From the NCBI RefSeq assembly GCF_015207605.1, contig NZ_JADEWO010000024.1:1-64000 (forward strand): a stretch of DNA of 64,000 nucleotides, in the 5' to 3' direction. The position numbers were made by a program, and so were the translations under genes. Positions 8,821 through 17,408 of the stretch are shown in pieces (the first letter of the stretch is position 1; each line of letters begins with the position of its first letter). The stretch is from Oculatella sp. LEGE 06141. Its GTDB lineage: Bacteria > Cyanobacteriota > Cyanobacteriia > Elainellales > Elainellaceae. The notes beneath the pieces were generated by a model. The model saw only the letters and a list, made by a program, of their open reading frames with translations, searched no databases and was not told where the DNA came from.

Positions 8821-9784
8821 TTCAAAGCAGAACCGCTTTAAGGGCTTAATGCAGGTCATCAAGCAGGAGAGCGACAAATCAGAAGCTGCTGAGATTCAGC
8901 AAGACTTCTCTCGTGCAGGTACAAAATCTCAGGAACAGCCTGATGTTATTCAGGTACAGTACGGCAAAATTCATAGAGATCAAGGGCAATCTCGTCGCTA
9001 TTTTGATCCGGATGAACTGAATAAGATGGCAGTTTCCATGAAAGCTGTTGGGATCATTGATCCACTATCTGTTCGCCTTCGTCCTGGAACCTCAGATGAG
9101 TACGATTTGCTAGCCGGAGAAAAGCGGCATCGGTCTGCGGAGATCGCTGGTTTAGAGAAAGTTCCGGTCAGAGTTTTTGAGGTTGGCGATCAGGTTGCCG
9201 AGGATATTAAGGCAATTAGTAACCTCCAGCGCAGCGACCTGAATAAGTGGGAGGAAACCAATGCGATTCTGGGAATGTTATGCCGTAATCTAGGCAAGAG
9301 CCAGAGCGAGGTGATTAGCCTTCTGAACCAGGCCGCTAACCAAAAACGAGGGCTTACGGACAACGTTGTCCGTAGTGAGGATTGGGCGCTTGTTGAGGAA
9401 GTTTTTGCCGTTGTGGGTCGGTTGACCCCAGAAAGCTTCCGCAAGCACCGAGTACCATTGATCAAATTACCTGAGCATATTCAAGCCGTTTTACAGCAGG
9501 GCAAGTTGCATTACACCAAGGTTAACGAAATCCTGAAGGTCAAAGACCCTAAGCAGCAGCGGCAGTTGTTGGAATTGGCAATCGCTCAGAATTTATCAGT
9601 TAATGACATTCAGGCAGAGGTTAAAGCCATACGGCAGGAAACTGCTGAGACGGATGATGTTTTGCCACAGCGCATAACCAGTATTACTCAGCAGCTCAAA
9701 AAAAAGAAAGTCTGGAATGATCCGAAAAAAAGAGGAAGATTAGAAGAACTGCTGGCGGAATTGAGTTCTTTAATTTCTGAGTAA
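8813..9784 (+). CDS. parB: ParB-type partition protein
   Basis: I place the start at GTG 8813 (323 aa), which overlaps the parA stop and follows a strong AGGAGGT near 8801. Starting at the ATG at 8726 would run inside parA. The protein has the ParB/Srx fold: a FDPDELNKMAVSMKAVGIID segment, the GEKRHRSAEIAG nucleotide-binding box, an NLQRSDLN motif, then a helix-turn-helix region and a lysine-rich C-terminus. It should load onto a centromere-like site; a perfect 20-bp palindrome within its own gene (9355-9374) is a candidate. Confidence 0.9.
   Translation: MSNSKQNRFKGLMQVIKQESDKSEAAEIQQDFSRAGTKSQEQPDVIQVQYGKIHRDQGQSRRYFDPDELNKMAVSMKAVGIIDPLSVRLRPGTSDEYDLLAGEKRHRSAEIAGLEKVPVRVFEVGDQVAEDIKAISNLQRSDLNKWEETNAILGMLCRNLGKSQSEVISLLNQAANQKRGLTDNVVRSEDWALVEEVFAVVGRLTPESFRKHRVPLIKLPEHIQAVLQQGKLHYTKVNEILKVKDPKQQRQLLELAIAQNLSVNDIQAEVKAIRQETAETDDVLPQRITSITQQLKKKKVWNDPKKRGRLEELLAELSSLISE
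9355..9374. promoter_or_regulatory. Candidate parS: perfect 20-bp palindrome inside parB
   Basis: TACGGACAACGTTGTCCGTA is perfectly self-complementary. Its half-site TACGGAC/GTCCGTA also forms the inverted repeat in the parA promoter. Placement inside parB is compatible with known parS sites lying in or near par operons. Confidence 0.6.
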
Positions 9785-10076
9785 TCGATACTTGCAAGTA
9801 GTGCTATATTTTTTTCTTTGGAAAATAGGTGTCAGGTCTTGAGTAACGCAAGACTCTAAAGCTTGCCAAAACAATTCGAGAATACTTTCTTTGTTACGGA
9901 TTGTTAAGATTTTATTTTTCTAGAAAGTTGGCCTTGAATCCTCATGGAATAACGCTTTTAGCTTCTTGCTATGGGAATCACAATAGGCAAGTTTTGAAAA
10001 CTTCGACAGACAGCCTGCATATTGGACACAAGCCAAAAGTACTTAGACATATAGTCCAATCTTTAAATTCTGGCTT
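9785..10076. other. Intergenic region between parB and the second sigma-like gene
   Basis: I see no convincing gene here; the open frame at 9901-10113 has no protein-like character. A GTCTTG/CAAGAC hairpin (9835-9853, 7-nt loop) could form but lacks a T-run, so it is not a clear terminator. Confidence 0.5.
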
Positions 10077-10730
10077 ATGGCTGAGAGTTCTTCATTGTGC
10101 CTGGAGATGCTGATTGAGCAGGCTCGTACTTATCCTCCAAGGAGTGCCAATCGGCAAAAAATCGTCGCTCAAATCGTCGCTCAAATCAAACCAAAGCTAT
10201 GGAAGAAAATTAACGACCCGTATTACGAGGACGTGTTGCAACAGGCGTGGCTATATCTCTGTGCAAATCTATGTGAGACTACTACGGGTCAAGCCTACGA
10301 TCCAAGACGTGCGTCAGTCTCGTCTTGGATGAACTTTTACTTAAAACACCGCTTGCAGGATGTGTGGCGTGATCAAGCCAAAATCAAACACTTTTTCAAC
10401 AATTACACATTCGATCTCACATCCGAGAACAATTACACATTCGATCTCACATTCGAGGAAATCGAAGCAAGACCAATCGTTCCACCAATATTAGAAATAG
10501 TCAAAGCTTGGGTTGAATCAGATGAAACAGGTGAATTGAGTCGAATTCACCTCAGAGGTTCCCACCATGTAACCTGCCAATTATTGATTCTGCGACGACT
10601 GCCCCCTGAAACTTCATGGAGAGAGCTATCAGAGGAATTCAATATTCCCATTCCAACGTTAAGTAGCTTCTACAGACGCAAATGTATGCCTCTTCTGCGT
10701 CAGTTTGGTGAATCGCAAGGATTTCTCTAA
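10077..10730 (+). CDS. Sigma-70-like regulatory protein (divergent)
   Basis: A 217-residue protein with a region-2-like block (DPYYEDVLQQAWLYLCANL, then DPRRASVSSWMNFYLKHRLQDVWRD) and a C-terminal region-4-like helix-turn-helix (TSWRELSEEFNIPIPTLSSFYR). It resembles short cyanobacterial sigma-like proteins. Two in-frame tandem duplications are visible: a 12-nt repeat giving VAQIVAQI (near 10160-10185) and a 24-nt-class repeat giving NNYTFDLT twice (near 10399-10455). It precedes a SBP/TPR gene by 34 bp. Core-polymerase binding is inferred. Confidence 0.6.
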   Translation: MAESSSLCLEMLIEQARTYPPRSANRQKIVAQIVAQIKPKLWKKINDPYYEDVLQQAWLYLCANLCETTTGQAYDPRRASVSSWMNFYLKHRLQDVWRDQAKIKHFFNNYTFDLTSENNYTFDLTFEEIEARPIVPPILEIVKAWVESDETGELSRIHLRGSHHVTCQLLILRRLPPETSWRELSEEFNIPIPTLSSFYRRKCMPLLRQFGESQGFL

Positions 10731-10764
10731 TTACTAATGCAACATTTTCTGGAGACATACGCCA

Positions 10765-12471
10765 ATGCGAGCTATTAAACGATCGTTACTTGCAAGCACC
10801 CCTTGGTTCTGTACAGGGGAAGGGTCTGGTTTAAATCATCAAGAGGTGATGAATACAGGGGTTCATTGCTTCATTTGTAATAGTCCCTGCCCTGATAATG
10901 ATGTTGCGACTAACTTTGTCCTTAGCTTAGACACTTCTGCTAAGGTGCCTCCTCAACAAGAGGTAGTCCTAGCCCTACCTCCAAAATCTGATAGGGAGAT
11001 AGATCAAGCATCAGAGCCAGTGTTGCAATCCTCTGCACCACTGGCTCTGAATCCTCTCAAGTTACTAGCCTTTGCTGGTATTGGTGTTGTAGCGATTTTT
11101 TGGTTGCTAGGACAATGGATACTAGCAGATCATGAGAAAATGCATCGGGATGAAGGGCATTTAAAGCAGATTACCCAACATTCATCAACGGCTCACAACC
11201 CACTAGCCAGCGTCGATCGCTTCAGTAGTGGGGAGCGAGTTCTATTTAAATATAGAGGCAATTTTGAGCGCGATCGCGGAGTTAAAGCGTTTGCCGCAGG
11301 AGATTACAGCACTGCAATCACGCAATTTCAGCAAGCAATCCAAAGCGCTCCCAATGATCCAGAATCACAGATTTATCTGAATAATGCGAAGGCTCGACAA
11401 CAAGGTAATCCGTATCTGCTAGCAGCCGTGGTTCCAGTAGACAATCAAGCCAGCTCAGCCGAGGAGATGGTAAGGGGAGTTGCTGATGCCCAAACCCAGT
11501 TCAATGATGCAGGAGGCGATCGCCTTCTAGAAATTCACTTAGTGAACGACGGCAACGATCCAAGTGTTGCAGCAGCGATCGCCAATCATCTTGCTAACCA
11601 CTCTGAGGTATTGGGGATTATCGGTCACAATTCCAGTGATGCCAGTTTAGCCGCGCTACCCGAATATGAAAAGGTAGGAATGGCGATGATATCACCTACC
11701 AGCACGAGTACAGAGCTGAAGGGAGATTCATTCTTCAGAACCCCTCCTTCTGATCTCGCATCAGGGAGAACGTTGGCAGGGTACGCCGCTCACTCATTGA
11801 CAAGAGTCGTGGTTTTCTCGGATTCTCAGAGCAGCTACAGTAAGAGCCTGCAACAGTCGTTTGAACAGGCATTCGTTCAAACAGGTGGAGACATTATTAA
11901 TGTCGTTGATTTAGCCAACTCTGGCTTTGATGCCCAATCTGCAATCCAAAGCGCGTCTGAGTCTGGAGCTGAGGGCGCTCTGTTATTTCCCAGTACAAAA
12001 ACAGTTTCTGGAGCTATTGCGATCGCCCGTGCTAATGCTGGCTTGCCGTCTGATAAACGTCTTCAATTAATCGGTGGAGACGCGCTCTATAACCCAAGCT
12101 TGCTTTTGAATGGGCAGTCTGCTGTAGAAGGGTTCGTTTTAGCTGTTCCCTGGGTTGCTGAAACGGAATATGCAGAGCGGTCTGCACGTCGATGGGGTGG
12201 TCAAATTAGTTGGAGGACGGCAATGAGTTTTGATGCTGCCCTGGCCTTCATCCATGCTCTATCTAATGGGGTTTCTCGTAATGATCTGGTTGAAAACCTC
12301 AAACAGGTCAGGCTGTTTGAGGCTACATCAGGAGGATCGCTCCAGTTCTCTTCAGGAGAAAGAGGGGAACCCATTCTTGTCGAAGTTGCCCAAGGTTCTG
12401 GGGGGCCTGACGGATCAAAGCTTACGTTTCAGCGGTTGGAACAGCCGGATGTTAAACAGTCGGTTAAGTGA
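10765..12471 (+). CDS. Membrane-anchored TPR + periplasmic-binding (Peripla_BP_6, LivJ-like) protein
   Basis: Residues 1-90 carry a cysteine-containing cytosolic stretch (HCFICNSPC), then a membrane helix at about 95-117. A TPR-like pair follows (AFAAGDYSTAITQFQQAIQS, near 172-210), then a branched-chain-amino-acid-type binding fold from about 215 to the end (AAVVPVDNQ, VLGIIGHNSSDASLAALP, MAMISPTSTST, VVFSDSQSSYSK). No permease is nearby, so this is a tethered ligand sensor rather than a transport component (inference). A TGGAGA ribosome site precedes the ATG. It lies between a sigma-like gene and the 12508/12874 pair. Confidence 0.75.
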   Translation: MRAIKRSLLASTPWFCTGEGSGLNHQEVMNTGVHCFICNSPCPDNDVATNFVLSLDTSAKVPPQQEVVLALPPKSDREIDQASEPVLQSSAPLALNPLKLLAFAGIGVVAIFWLLGQWILADHEKMHRDEGHLKQITQHSSTAHNPLASVDRFSSGERVLFKYRGNFERDRGVKAFAAGDYSTAITQFQQAIQSAPNDPESQIYLNNAKARQQGNPYLLAAVVPVDNQASSAEEMVRGVADAQTQFNDAGGDRLLEIHLVNDGNDPSVAAAIANHLANHSEVLGIIGHNSSDASLAALPEYEKVGMAMISPTSTSTELKGDSFFRTPPSDLASGRTLAGYAAHSLTRVVVFSDSQSSYSKSLQQSFEQAFVQTGGDIINVVDLANSGFDAQSAIQSASESGAEGALLFPSTKTVSGAIAIARANAGLPSDKRLQLIGGDALYNPSLLLNGQSAVEGFVLAVPWVAETEYAERSARRWGGQISWRTAMSFDAALAFIHALSNGVSRNDLVENLKQVRLFEATSGGSLQFSSGERGEPILVEVAQGSGGPDGSKLTFQRLEQPDVKQSVK

Positions 12472-12507
12472 TGCCATTCTCAAATCAACTTATTTTGGAG
12501 AAAAACC

Positions 12508-12834
12508 ATGATTTCTTCTGATCAACAACAGTTGCTGAGCTTATTAGATGCCTATCCGGAAATGCAGACTGAAGTGGCTCAGGCTCTCGATTTGCCTAGC
12601 AAAGAAATAGGATACAGACCTGAAACAGTTGAGGTTTTCTTTGAGGATGTTTTGGTGAGTATCCAGGACAGGCACGGCAGTCGAGACTTGGAGGTGCCCG
12701 TTGATTTTCAGCCCAAAGTTATTGCTTTATATGGAGATAGTGAATTGTTGTTGGTGCAAGCCGAACAGCAATTGATTCTCAATCGGTTGCCGCAATCTTT
12801 TGAATCCCAATGGATCTCTTACTCAAGAGTTTGA
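12508..12834 (+). CDS. Small acidic protein, paralog of the 29705 product; possible chaperone or partner
   Basis: A 108-residue acidic protein I do not recognise. It aligns along its length with the 104-residue product at 29705: a YPEMQTEVAQAL-type N-terminus, an ETVEVF segment in the middle, and a GDSELL...LILNRL end. Both copies lie directly ahead of a large modular protein (40 bp here, 6 bp at the other site), one pair at each end of the T4SS region. TGGAG precedes the ATG. A role as a dedicated chaperone or regulator of the next protein is inferred from pairing and charge only. Confidence 0.6.
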   Translation: MISSDQQQLLSLLDAYPEMQTEVAQALDLPSKEIGYRPETVEVFFEDVLVSIQDRHGSRDLEVPVDFQPKVIALYGDSELLLVQAEQQLILNRLPQSFESQWISYSRV

Positions 12835-12873
12835 TTTGAATTCTTTTGCTTCTGAATATCTGGAGACCCATCA

Positions 12874-15183
12874 ATGGAATCTACAACAACGCAGGATTTC
12901 TTAAAAAACTTACAGAAGCGCTTAATTGCTGGAGGCATTGATCCGGACAAATTAAGCAGCCAGTCGCTTCGTATACAAATGGGAAGCCAGAAAGTTTACG
13001 AAGGCGTTATTGGTCAAGAGCCAGGAAGAAACTCGTTGGACGATACAAAAATTCAGCTATTAGAGAGCGTAATTGATCTCGCTGATCAACAACGATCGAC
13101 CCCCTTTTCTAAAGAGGAATACGAGCAAATCAAAGACCAAACGATCGCAGACGTGTACGAGGAATATGGCGATAGATTGGTCAATATTCATGAGTCCATC
13201 CGTGGCTCTAATTCATTTGAATATCCCGATGTTTCGTATTTAACAGTTGAGGAGTTTGCCAAAAGTTTATCTTTAGACCTTTCCAACGAAAGTGGCTCTA
13301 CTCCAAAAGGGACAATCAATATTGACTTAGGTGGCGATCGTATTTTTCGGTACGCCAAGGGAGTTATTGAAATTGATTCGTTTAAGCCTGTTGTACGTTA
13401 TGAGAATGATATGAATGAGGTTGTAGATGGTTTAGATAAATCCCAACAGAGCGACAACCCTCTTCAAGTTATTTCTGAGGTGGAACAGCAAATTAAAGAT
13501 AAAGAGAAGGCTAAAACTATCAGCCTCCTACGTTATGCTGAAGCACGGTTACAGTCCCTATACGAAAACGGCAAGGTGGTCGATTTGTATGACGATCAAA
13601 TTACTTTTCTTCGTGCGGGAGAAGATGGAATCGTTCGGAATTACACGGTTCAGCCTCATGAAAATATTGTTGAGAAGAGTGGTGATCCTGTGGTGATTGG
13701 ACGTGCTGACAATATATCCTTTGTTGATCTAGCGTTGGTCAATAATGTTTTTTCAGACTTAGGCTTAATAGATCCGTCTGAGCATTCTCGTATTGACGAC
13801 TGGGATCTCCATGCCATGTATCCCTTCAAAGATTGGACAGTTGAGCAAGTTGCCCAATTCCATAAAGACATGAATGATCCTCAATTAGAGATCGTTTACA
13901 CTCAACTCTATTTTGCTCAAGAAGAGATAGCGGAAGGAATAACTTTACCTTATTCCTCAGTTGCTTTTGATGTGGAACGAGATGTCAGCAAGTTGACTAT
14001 TGCTAACTACTGGAAAGAATTGACAGGAATTGATTTAAACGCTGAATCTACATCCGTTCATCCTGAAAATAGACAAACTTCAAACCTGACCAGCGAGAAT
14101 TCTGACCTATCTCTCACAAGAGTTGCCGAGAGTGAAGCGGTGTCCCAAGTAATTTCTGAGCAGATTAGTCCTTTGGACGATGGATCTGTGAACGCCGAAA
14201 GAGAACTGCCGCGTGATCCTTTAGACATACTGAGGGAAAAGGTTAGAGATAGTGCATCCTATATTAAGAGCAAGCTACCTGAGGTCTCTTCAGCGGTTAA
14301 AGCAAAACTGCCTGCCAGCGCGATCGCTATGTTTGAATTGTCTGGGAACCTTTCAGAGCCTCAGCGTGAATGGCTGAATCGAACATTTCAAGGCGTTGCT
14401 GATTCTGCTGTGGGAAAAACGTTGAAGGAGAAGGGGCCAAAAGCCGCTAGAGAGCTAGTACAACAGGTTGCAAGAGTTCCATCACGAACTCTAAATCGGA
14501 TGTTGACAGACTCTACAGTTGCGATCGCCAATGGCTTTACGGGGCAGCAGGAGGACGTTGACGGAAAGATTCAGCAAGTTTACCGCTGTGAGAATTACGT
14601 TCTGCGAGTCAAAGACACAGACGACTCATTCTTCAAAAAAGCCTACACAGTTGAGGACAAGCAAGGTCAAACGCTGCTTGAATTTGAGCAAGGCCCGGTT
14701 CTGTCTCGAATCACTAGCCCAAACAAGATGAGTGTTTTGCAACAACTTGACTTCATTGGAACTGGGACAGAGCGAAACCTTGTGCAAGCTGCAAAACTCG
14801 CCAAGTCTGTATCAGGAAGGACGCAACAAGTTGTAAATACCTTGGGCAACTTGGCTCCTGAAGGCACTCGACAGCAATTGAACGAGTTTAAGACTCGTCA
14901 GGTAGCTGCAATTGCTGAATCAATCCTCCATAGTAAAGAGGCTATTGTTGACGGAGTAGGGCAACGCTTCTTTGAAGGCAAGCGCTTTGAATTTTCCAAA
15001 ACATCAGATGGTGTCACTCGCATCTTTTCCAAAGGGGCTGAGCGATCGAGAGAAATCTTTCAATCAGGTCAGTCCTGGATACGAAGTCGAATCAACGGTA
15101 GCGACCAAGACCGTATCATTAAAAGTGCTAATGACTTAGCACGTCAACCCCGATCGAGATCAGGCCAACAGGTAAGTCGTTGA
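12874..15183 (+). CDS. Large modular plasmid protein, family shared with 30026 and 15199 products
   Basis: A 769-residue hydrophilic protein of unknown function. Short beta-rich modules recur: INIDLGGDRIFRYAKG near 150, VDLYDDQITFLRAGEDG near 235, an Arg/Tyr module CENYVLRVKDTDDSFFKKAY near 575 that matches SADYTLSRARDDGSFTLSD in the 30026 product, and FEFSKTSDGVTRIFSKG near 710 that matches FSWQVDPQGVVKV there. It follows the small acidic partner by 40 bp, with a GGAGA ribosome site. No catalytic motif or membrane helix is apparent. It could be a DNA-transfer accessory protein or a transferred effector (inference). Confidence 0.55.
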   Translation: MESTTTQDFLKNLQKRLIAGGIDPDKLSSQSLRIQMGSQKVYEGVIGQEPGRNSLDDTKIQLLESVIDLADQQRSTPFSKEEYEQIKDQTIADVYEEYGDRLVNIHESIRGSNSFEYPDVSYLTVEEFAKSLSLDLSNESGSTPKGTINIDLGGDRIFRYAKGVIEIDSFKPVVRYENDMNEVVDGLDKSQQSDNPLQVISEVEQQIKDKEKAKTISLLRYAEARLQSLYENGKVVDLYDDQITFLRAGEDGIVRNYTVQPHENIVEKSGDPVVIGRADNISFVDLALVNNVFSDLGLIDPSEHSRIDDWDLHAMYPFKDWTVEQVAQFHKDMNDPQLEIVYTQLYFAQEEIAEGITLPYSSVAFDVERDVSKLTIANYWKELTGIDLNAESTSVHPENRQTSNLTSENSDLSLTRVAESEAVSQVISEQISPLDDGSVNAERELPRDPLDILREKVRDSASYIKSKLPEVSSAVKAKLPASAIAMFELSGNLSEPQREWLNRTFQGVADSAVGKTLKEKGPKAARELVQQVARVPSRTLNRMLTDSTVAIANGFTGQQEDVDGKIQQVYRCENYVLRVKDTDDSFFKKAYTVEDKQGQTLLEFEQGPVLSRITSPNKMSVLQQLDFIGTGTERNLVQAAKLAKSVSGRTQQVVNTLGNLAPEGTRQQLNEFKTRQVAAIAESILHSKEAIVDGVGQRFFEGKRFEFSKTSDGVTRIFSKGAERSREIFQSGQSWIRSRINGSDQDRIIKSANDLARQPRSRSGQQVSR

Positions 15184-15198
15184 GAAATCGAAACTCTA

Positions 15199-15843
15199 TC
15201 AACGTTCAAAGGAATTAGTGGCCTTTCTTGCTCCTCGTTCTGGGTGAGCGATTTGGAAAGAGAACTTCTCCAATGCCTCGATTTGCTTTGGATCAAGCGA
15301 ATGTTTGATCTGTCCGTTTTCCGCTATCAGTAATGGAGTGATTTTTTGGGAATGCTCTTGTTTCACCCCAAACACAACTCTGTTAGGACGAATCTCCCAT
15401 GCAATATGATCATGCCTTCCCTTTATTGGATTGGTTGAGGCTGTTGCTGTTAGCCGCTGGACAATCGCCCTCAATTTGTTATCGTCAGTCGAACGATCGC
15501 GGTCGTTGGGACGTAGTGTTTTTAAAATCGTTTCGGCTGCTGCCAAATCCGTGAAATCATGGCGTAACGGTATGCCATTGCTGGAGCGCAACAACTCGTT
15601 CCTTCCTTGATGGAGGCTAATTGCTCCTTGCTGTTCTGATATCCTCAGTCCAGCTATATCCTTACGTCCTTGTTTGTACAATCCTTCAATTGTTGTAGCA
15701 ATCTCCGAGACTGTCTTTTCAAGAATTAAACTGAACGCCTCAACGGTTGATCCTTCGACTTTCGACATCTGAACGGTAAACATGTCCCCTGTTTCCCCTG
15801 ATTTTTCGTGGATGTTTGCTGTGAGTTTGTGAATCCTAAGCAA
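15199..15843 (-). CDS. Hypothetical protein related to the C-terminal module of the 30026/12874 family
   Basis: Up to 214 residues; a start at the second methionine (15783, MFTVQMSKVEG) is equally possible. The C-terminal 55 residues (HIAWEIRPNRVVFGVKQ, then LLIAENGQIKHSLDPKQIEAL) align with the C-terminus of the 30026 product (FSWQVDPQGVVKVGIPK, then ALIHANGGSVQISPDLDRKL). It reads opposite to its neighbours and is convergent with the 12874 gene. It is probably a single-module family member; function unknown. Confidence 0.55.
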   Translation of the reverse strand: MLRIHKLTANIHEKSGETGDMFTVQMSKVEGSTVEAFSLILEKTVSEIATTIEGLYKQGRKDIAGLRISEQQGAISLHQGRNELLRSSNGIPLRHDFTDLAAAETILKTLRPNDRDRSTDDNKLRAIVQRLTATASTNPIKGRHDHIAWEIRPNRVVFGVKQEHSQKITPLLIAENGQIKHSLDPKQIEALEKFSFQIAHPERGARKATNSFER

Positions 15844-15853
15844 GCTTGCAAGG

Positions 15854-16468
15854 CTACGATCGCCTTAGAAATCGAGGCAGTGATTCTGGATTCTGAAGTT
15901 GGTGTAGAGTCAAAGTTTCTGATTCAATGCGTGGTGCAAATCCAAGAAGATCTACTTTTCGATTCACTAAATCAATTTGAATGGCAACATAACCAATGCG
16001 ATCGCCCCACGCTTCTGGCGGCACTGTGCATTCCTGTTGGGAGGGAGAGAAAACGCAACATTCTAATGGGTCTCTCCCTCTCAATCTCAGGTCGGCTATC
16101 TCCGAGCATAAGCGTATGACTGGATTCCAACAATCACTGGAGAAGAGATCGGTTGGAATGCGCCTCGCTTGCAAATAAAAACTTAGACTGCCGACGGCGA
16201 GAATGCTCTTGTAGGTTTGGCGTTCCTTGTTGCCAGTCGGCTGTTGATTGGCAAATCTCGTAGCAGCTTGCCAAATATAGCCAGGAGTTGTCAGTGGTAT
16301 AGAGGGAAATGGCTGCATGGTCTGTGGTGTGGAATAAAACATTAAAGCTAATTCATAGACAGCTATTAACTTATCTCTAAGTTGCGCCTCATTTACGCAA
16401 AAAAGTTTTTGAAAGTTTTTGCATAAAGTTTGAATCCCTAGCGATAACTCTTTAGAGGATACGAACAC
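15854..16468 (-). CDS. Short DUF1822-like protein
   Basis: The centre matches DUF1822: FANQQ near residue 73, a YKSILAVGSLSFYLQARRI block, DLFSSDCWNPV, DLRLRGRDPLECC, and a DRIGYVAIQIDLVNRKVDLLGF end. It stops where the family normally continues for another 100 or more residues, so it is a naturally short or truncated form. The first 40-50 residues are not DUF1822-like, and a promoter-like box for the divergent T4SS operon lies within that stretch (16419-16448), so the true start may be at 16342 or 16318. It is the second DUF1822 gene in the window. Confidence 0.65.
   Translation of the reverse strand: MFVSSKELSLGIQTLCKNFQKLFCVNEAQLRDKLIAVYELALMFYSTPQTMQPFPSIPLTTPGYIWQAATRFANQQPTGNKERQTYKSILAVGSLSFYLQARRIPTDLFSSDCWNPVIRLCSEIADLRLRGRDPLECCVFSPSQQECTVPPEAWGDRIGYVAIQIDLVNRKVDLLGFAPRIESETLTLHQLQNPESLPRFLRRS
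16419..16448 (+). promoter_or_regulatory. Promoter-like box ahead of the T4SS operon
   Basis: TTGCAT (16419-16424), an 18-nt spacer and GATAAC (16443-16448), about 56 nt before the VirB2-like ATG. The same layout occurs at four other sites (43471, 43900, 46598, 49761). The GCGATAACTC end closely matches AGCGATAAGTC at 43494. Confidence 0.5.
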
Positions 16469-16504
16469 GTTGATTCAAAATCAAAATTTCTTGGGAGTAA
16501 GTCT

Positions 16505-17050
16505 ATGTCAATGTCTGCAAGCCGGAGATCCTACTCATTGAAACTGGAAACCTTAATCCTGCTGACGGTAGCGATCGGGCTTCTACTAAGCGACCTAGTG
16601 TTTAACGCTAGTTCGTTCAGCACCACTGCAACATTAACGGGCAGCATTGGAGTCTCCGCCTTAATCTGGCATCACGAATTCAATATGGCCTCAAGGTGGC
16701 TAGGGCAGATCAATCGTCGATTCTACCTGCCAACTGTATTAATGGTCTTGGTCGGCTCATTGTTTGTGTTGAACATCCTCTCAGCACCAGCATCCGCGCA
16801 GTTTTATCAAGGTGCCCAGGATGCCATGACAGGTTTTTTCCCTGGTGCAGAGGAAGTAATCGCTTTAGTGTTCAACGTATTGCGGGGACTCTTCCTGATT
16901 TATTTGGGGATTTCCCTCGTAAAAGTTGTGCAGGCCCAACGACAAGATGAAGACTGGCAGAATTTAGCTCGAACTCCATTAATCATTCTGATTGCCATGA
17001 CATTAGGGGATGTTTTGGCTGGATTCATTACTGGAGGTGTAGCGGCTTAG
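16505..17050 (+). CDS. VirB2/TrbC-like pilin subunit precursor
   Basis: A 181-residue membrane protein. An N-terminal hydrophobic region (residues 15-90) ends in a signal-peptidase-like ASAQ near residue 98. The short mature part contains two helices (VIALVFNVLRGLFLIYLGI and PLIILIAMTLGDVLAGFI), as in VirB2/TrbC pilins. It is the first gene of the transfer operon, ahead of VirB3- and VirB4-like genes, which is the usual pilin position. GGGAGTAA precedes the ATG. The long leader before the cleavage site is unusual. Confidence 0.65.
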   Translation: MSMSASRRSYSLKLETLILLTVAIGLLLSDLVFNASSFSTTATLTGSIGVSALIWHHEFNMASRWLGQINRRFYLPTVLMVLVGSLFVLNILSAPASAQFYQGAQDAMTGFFPGAEEVIALVFNVLRGLFLIYLGISLVKVVQAQRQDEDWQNLARTPLIILIAMTLGDVLAGFITGGVAA

Positions 17051-17090
17051 AGGTCAATGTTTTCCGTTTGAAGAGAAGGCGTAATTAATC

Positions 17091-17390
17091 ATGAGCCGAT
17101 CGCCAGAAGATTTCCGCCCCGTGAACCCCAATCTGGGGCTACATCCGAATGTTGGCCCCTTCCCTGCGGATCAAATCCTGCCCTGGATTGCCATAGCCGG
17201 GGGGTCTTACTACCTGTTTAAGCAATTACTGGGTTTTACCTGGCTCTGGACAGGAATGCTTGCTGCTTGGGGCATTGCAACGTGGTGGGTACTGACAGGT
17301 TCCAAATCCTGGAGGTTTCTATCGAAGTTCATTGGTACTCCATTTTGGGTGCGGGGATACGGTCGATATCGCCAAATCATTGACGACTGA
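17091..17390 (+). CDS. VirB3-like inner-membrane protein
   Basis: A 99-residue protein with two closely spaced membrane segments (residues 31-45 and 51-67) and a charged C-terminus ending in a VRGYGRYR run. Size, topology and position directly before VirB4 match VirB3. Sequence similarity alone would not identify it. Confidence 0.55.
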   Translation: MSRSPEDFRPVNPNLGLHPNVGPFPADQILPWIAIAGGSYYLFKQLLGFTWLWTGMLAAWGIATWWVLTGSKSWRFLSKFIGTPFWVRGYGRYRQIIDD

Positions 17391-17408
17391 ACAGTATTGG
17401 ATTGAGAT

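Noticed and set aside
9901-10113. 70-codon frame between parB and the sigma-like gene
   Set aside because: No ribosome site, mixed composition and no family features; it overlaps the start of the sigma-like gene.
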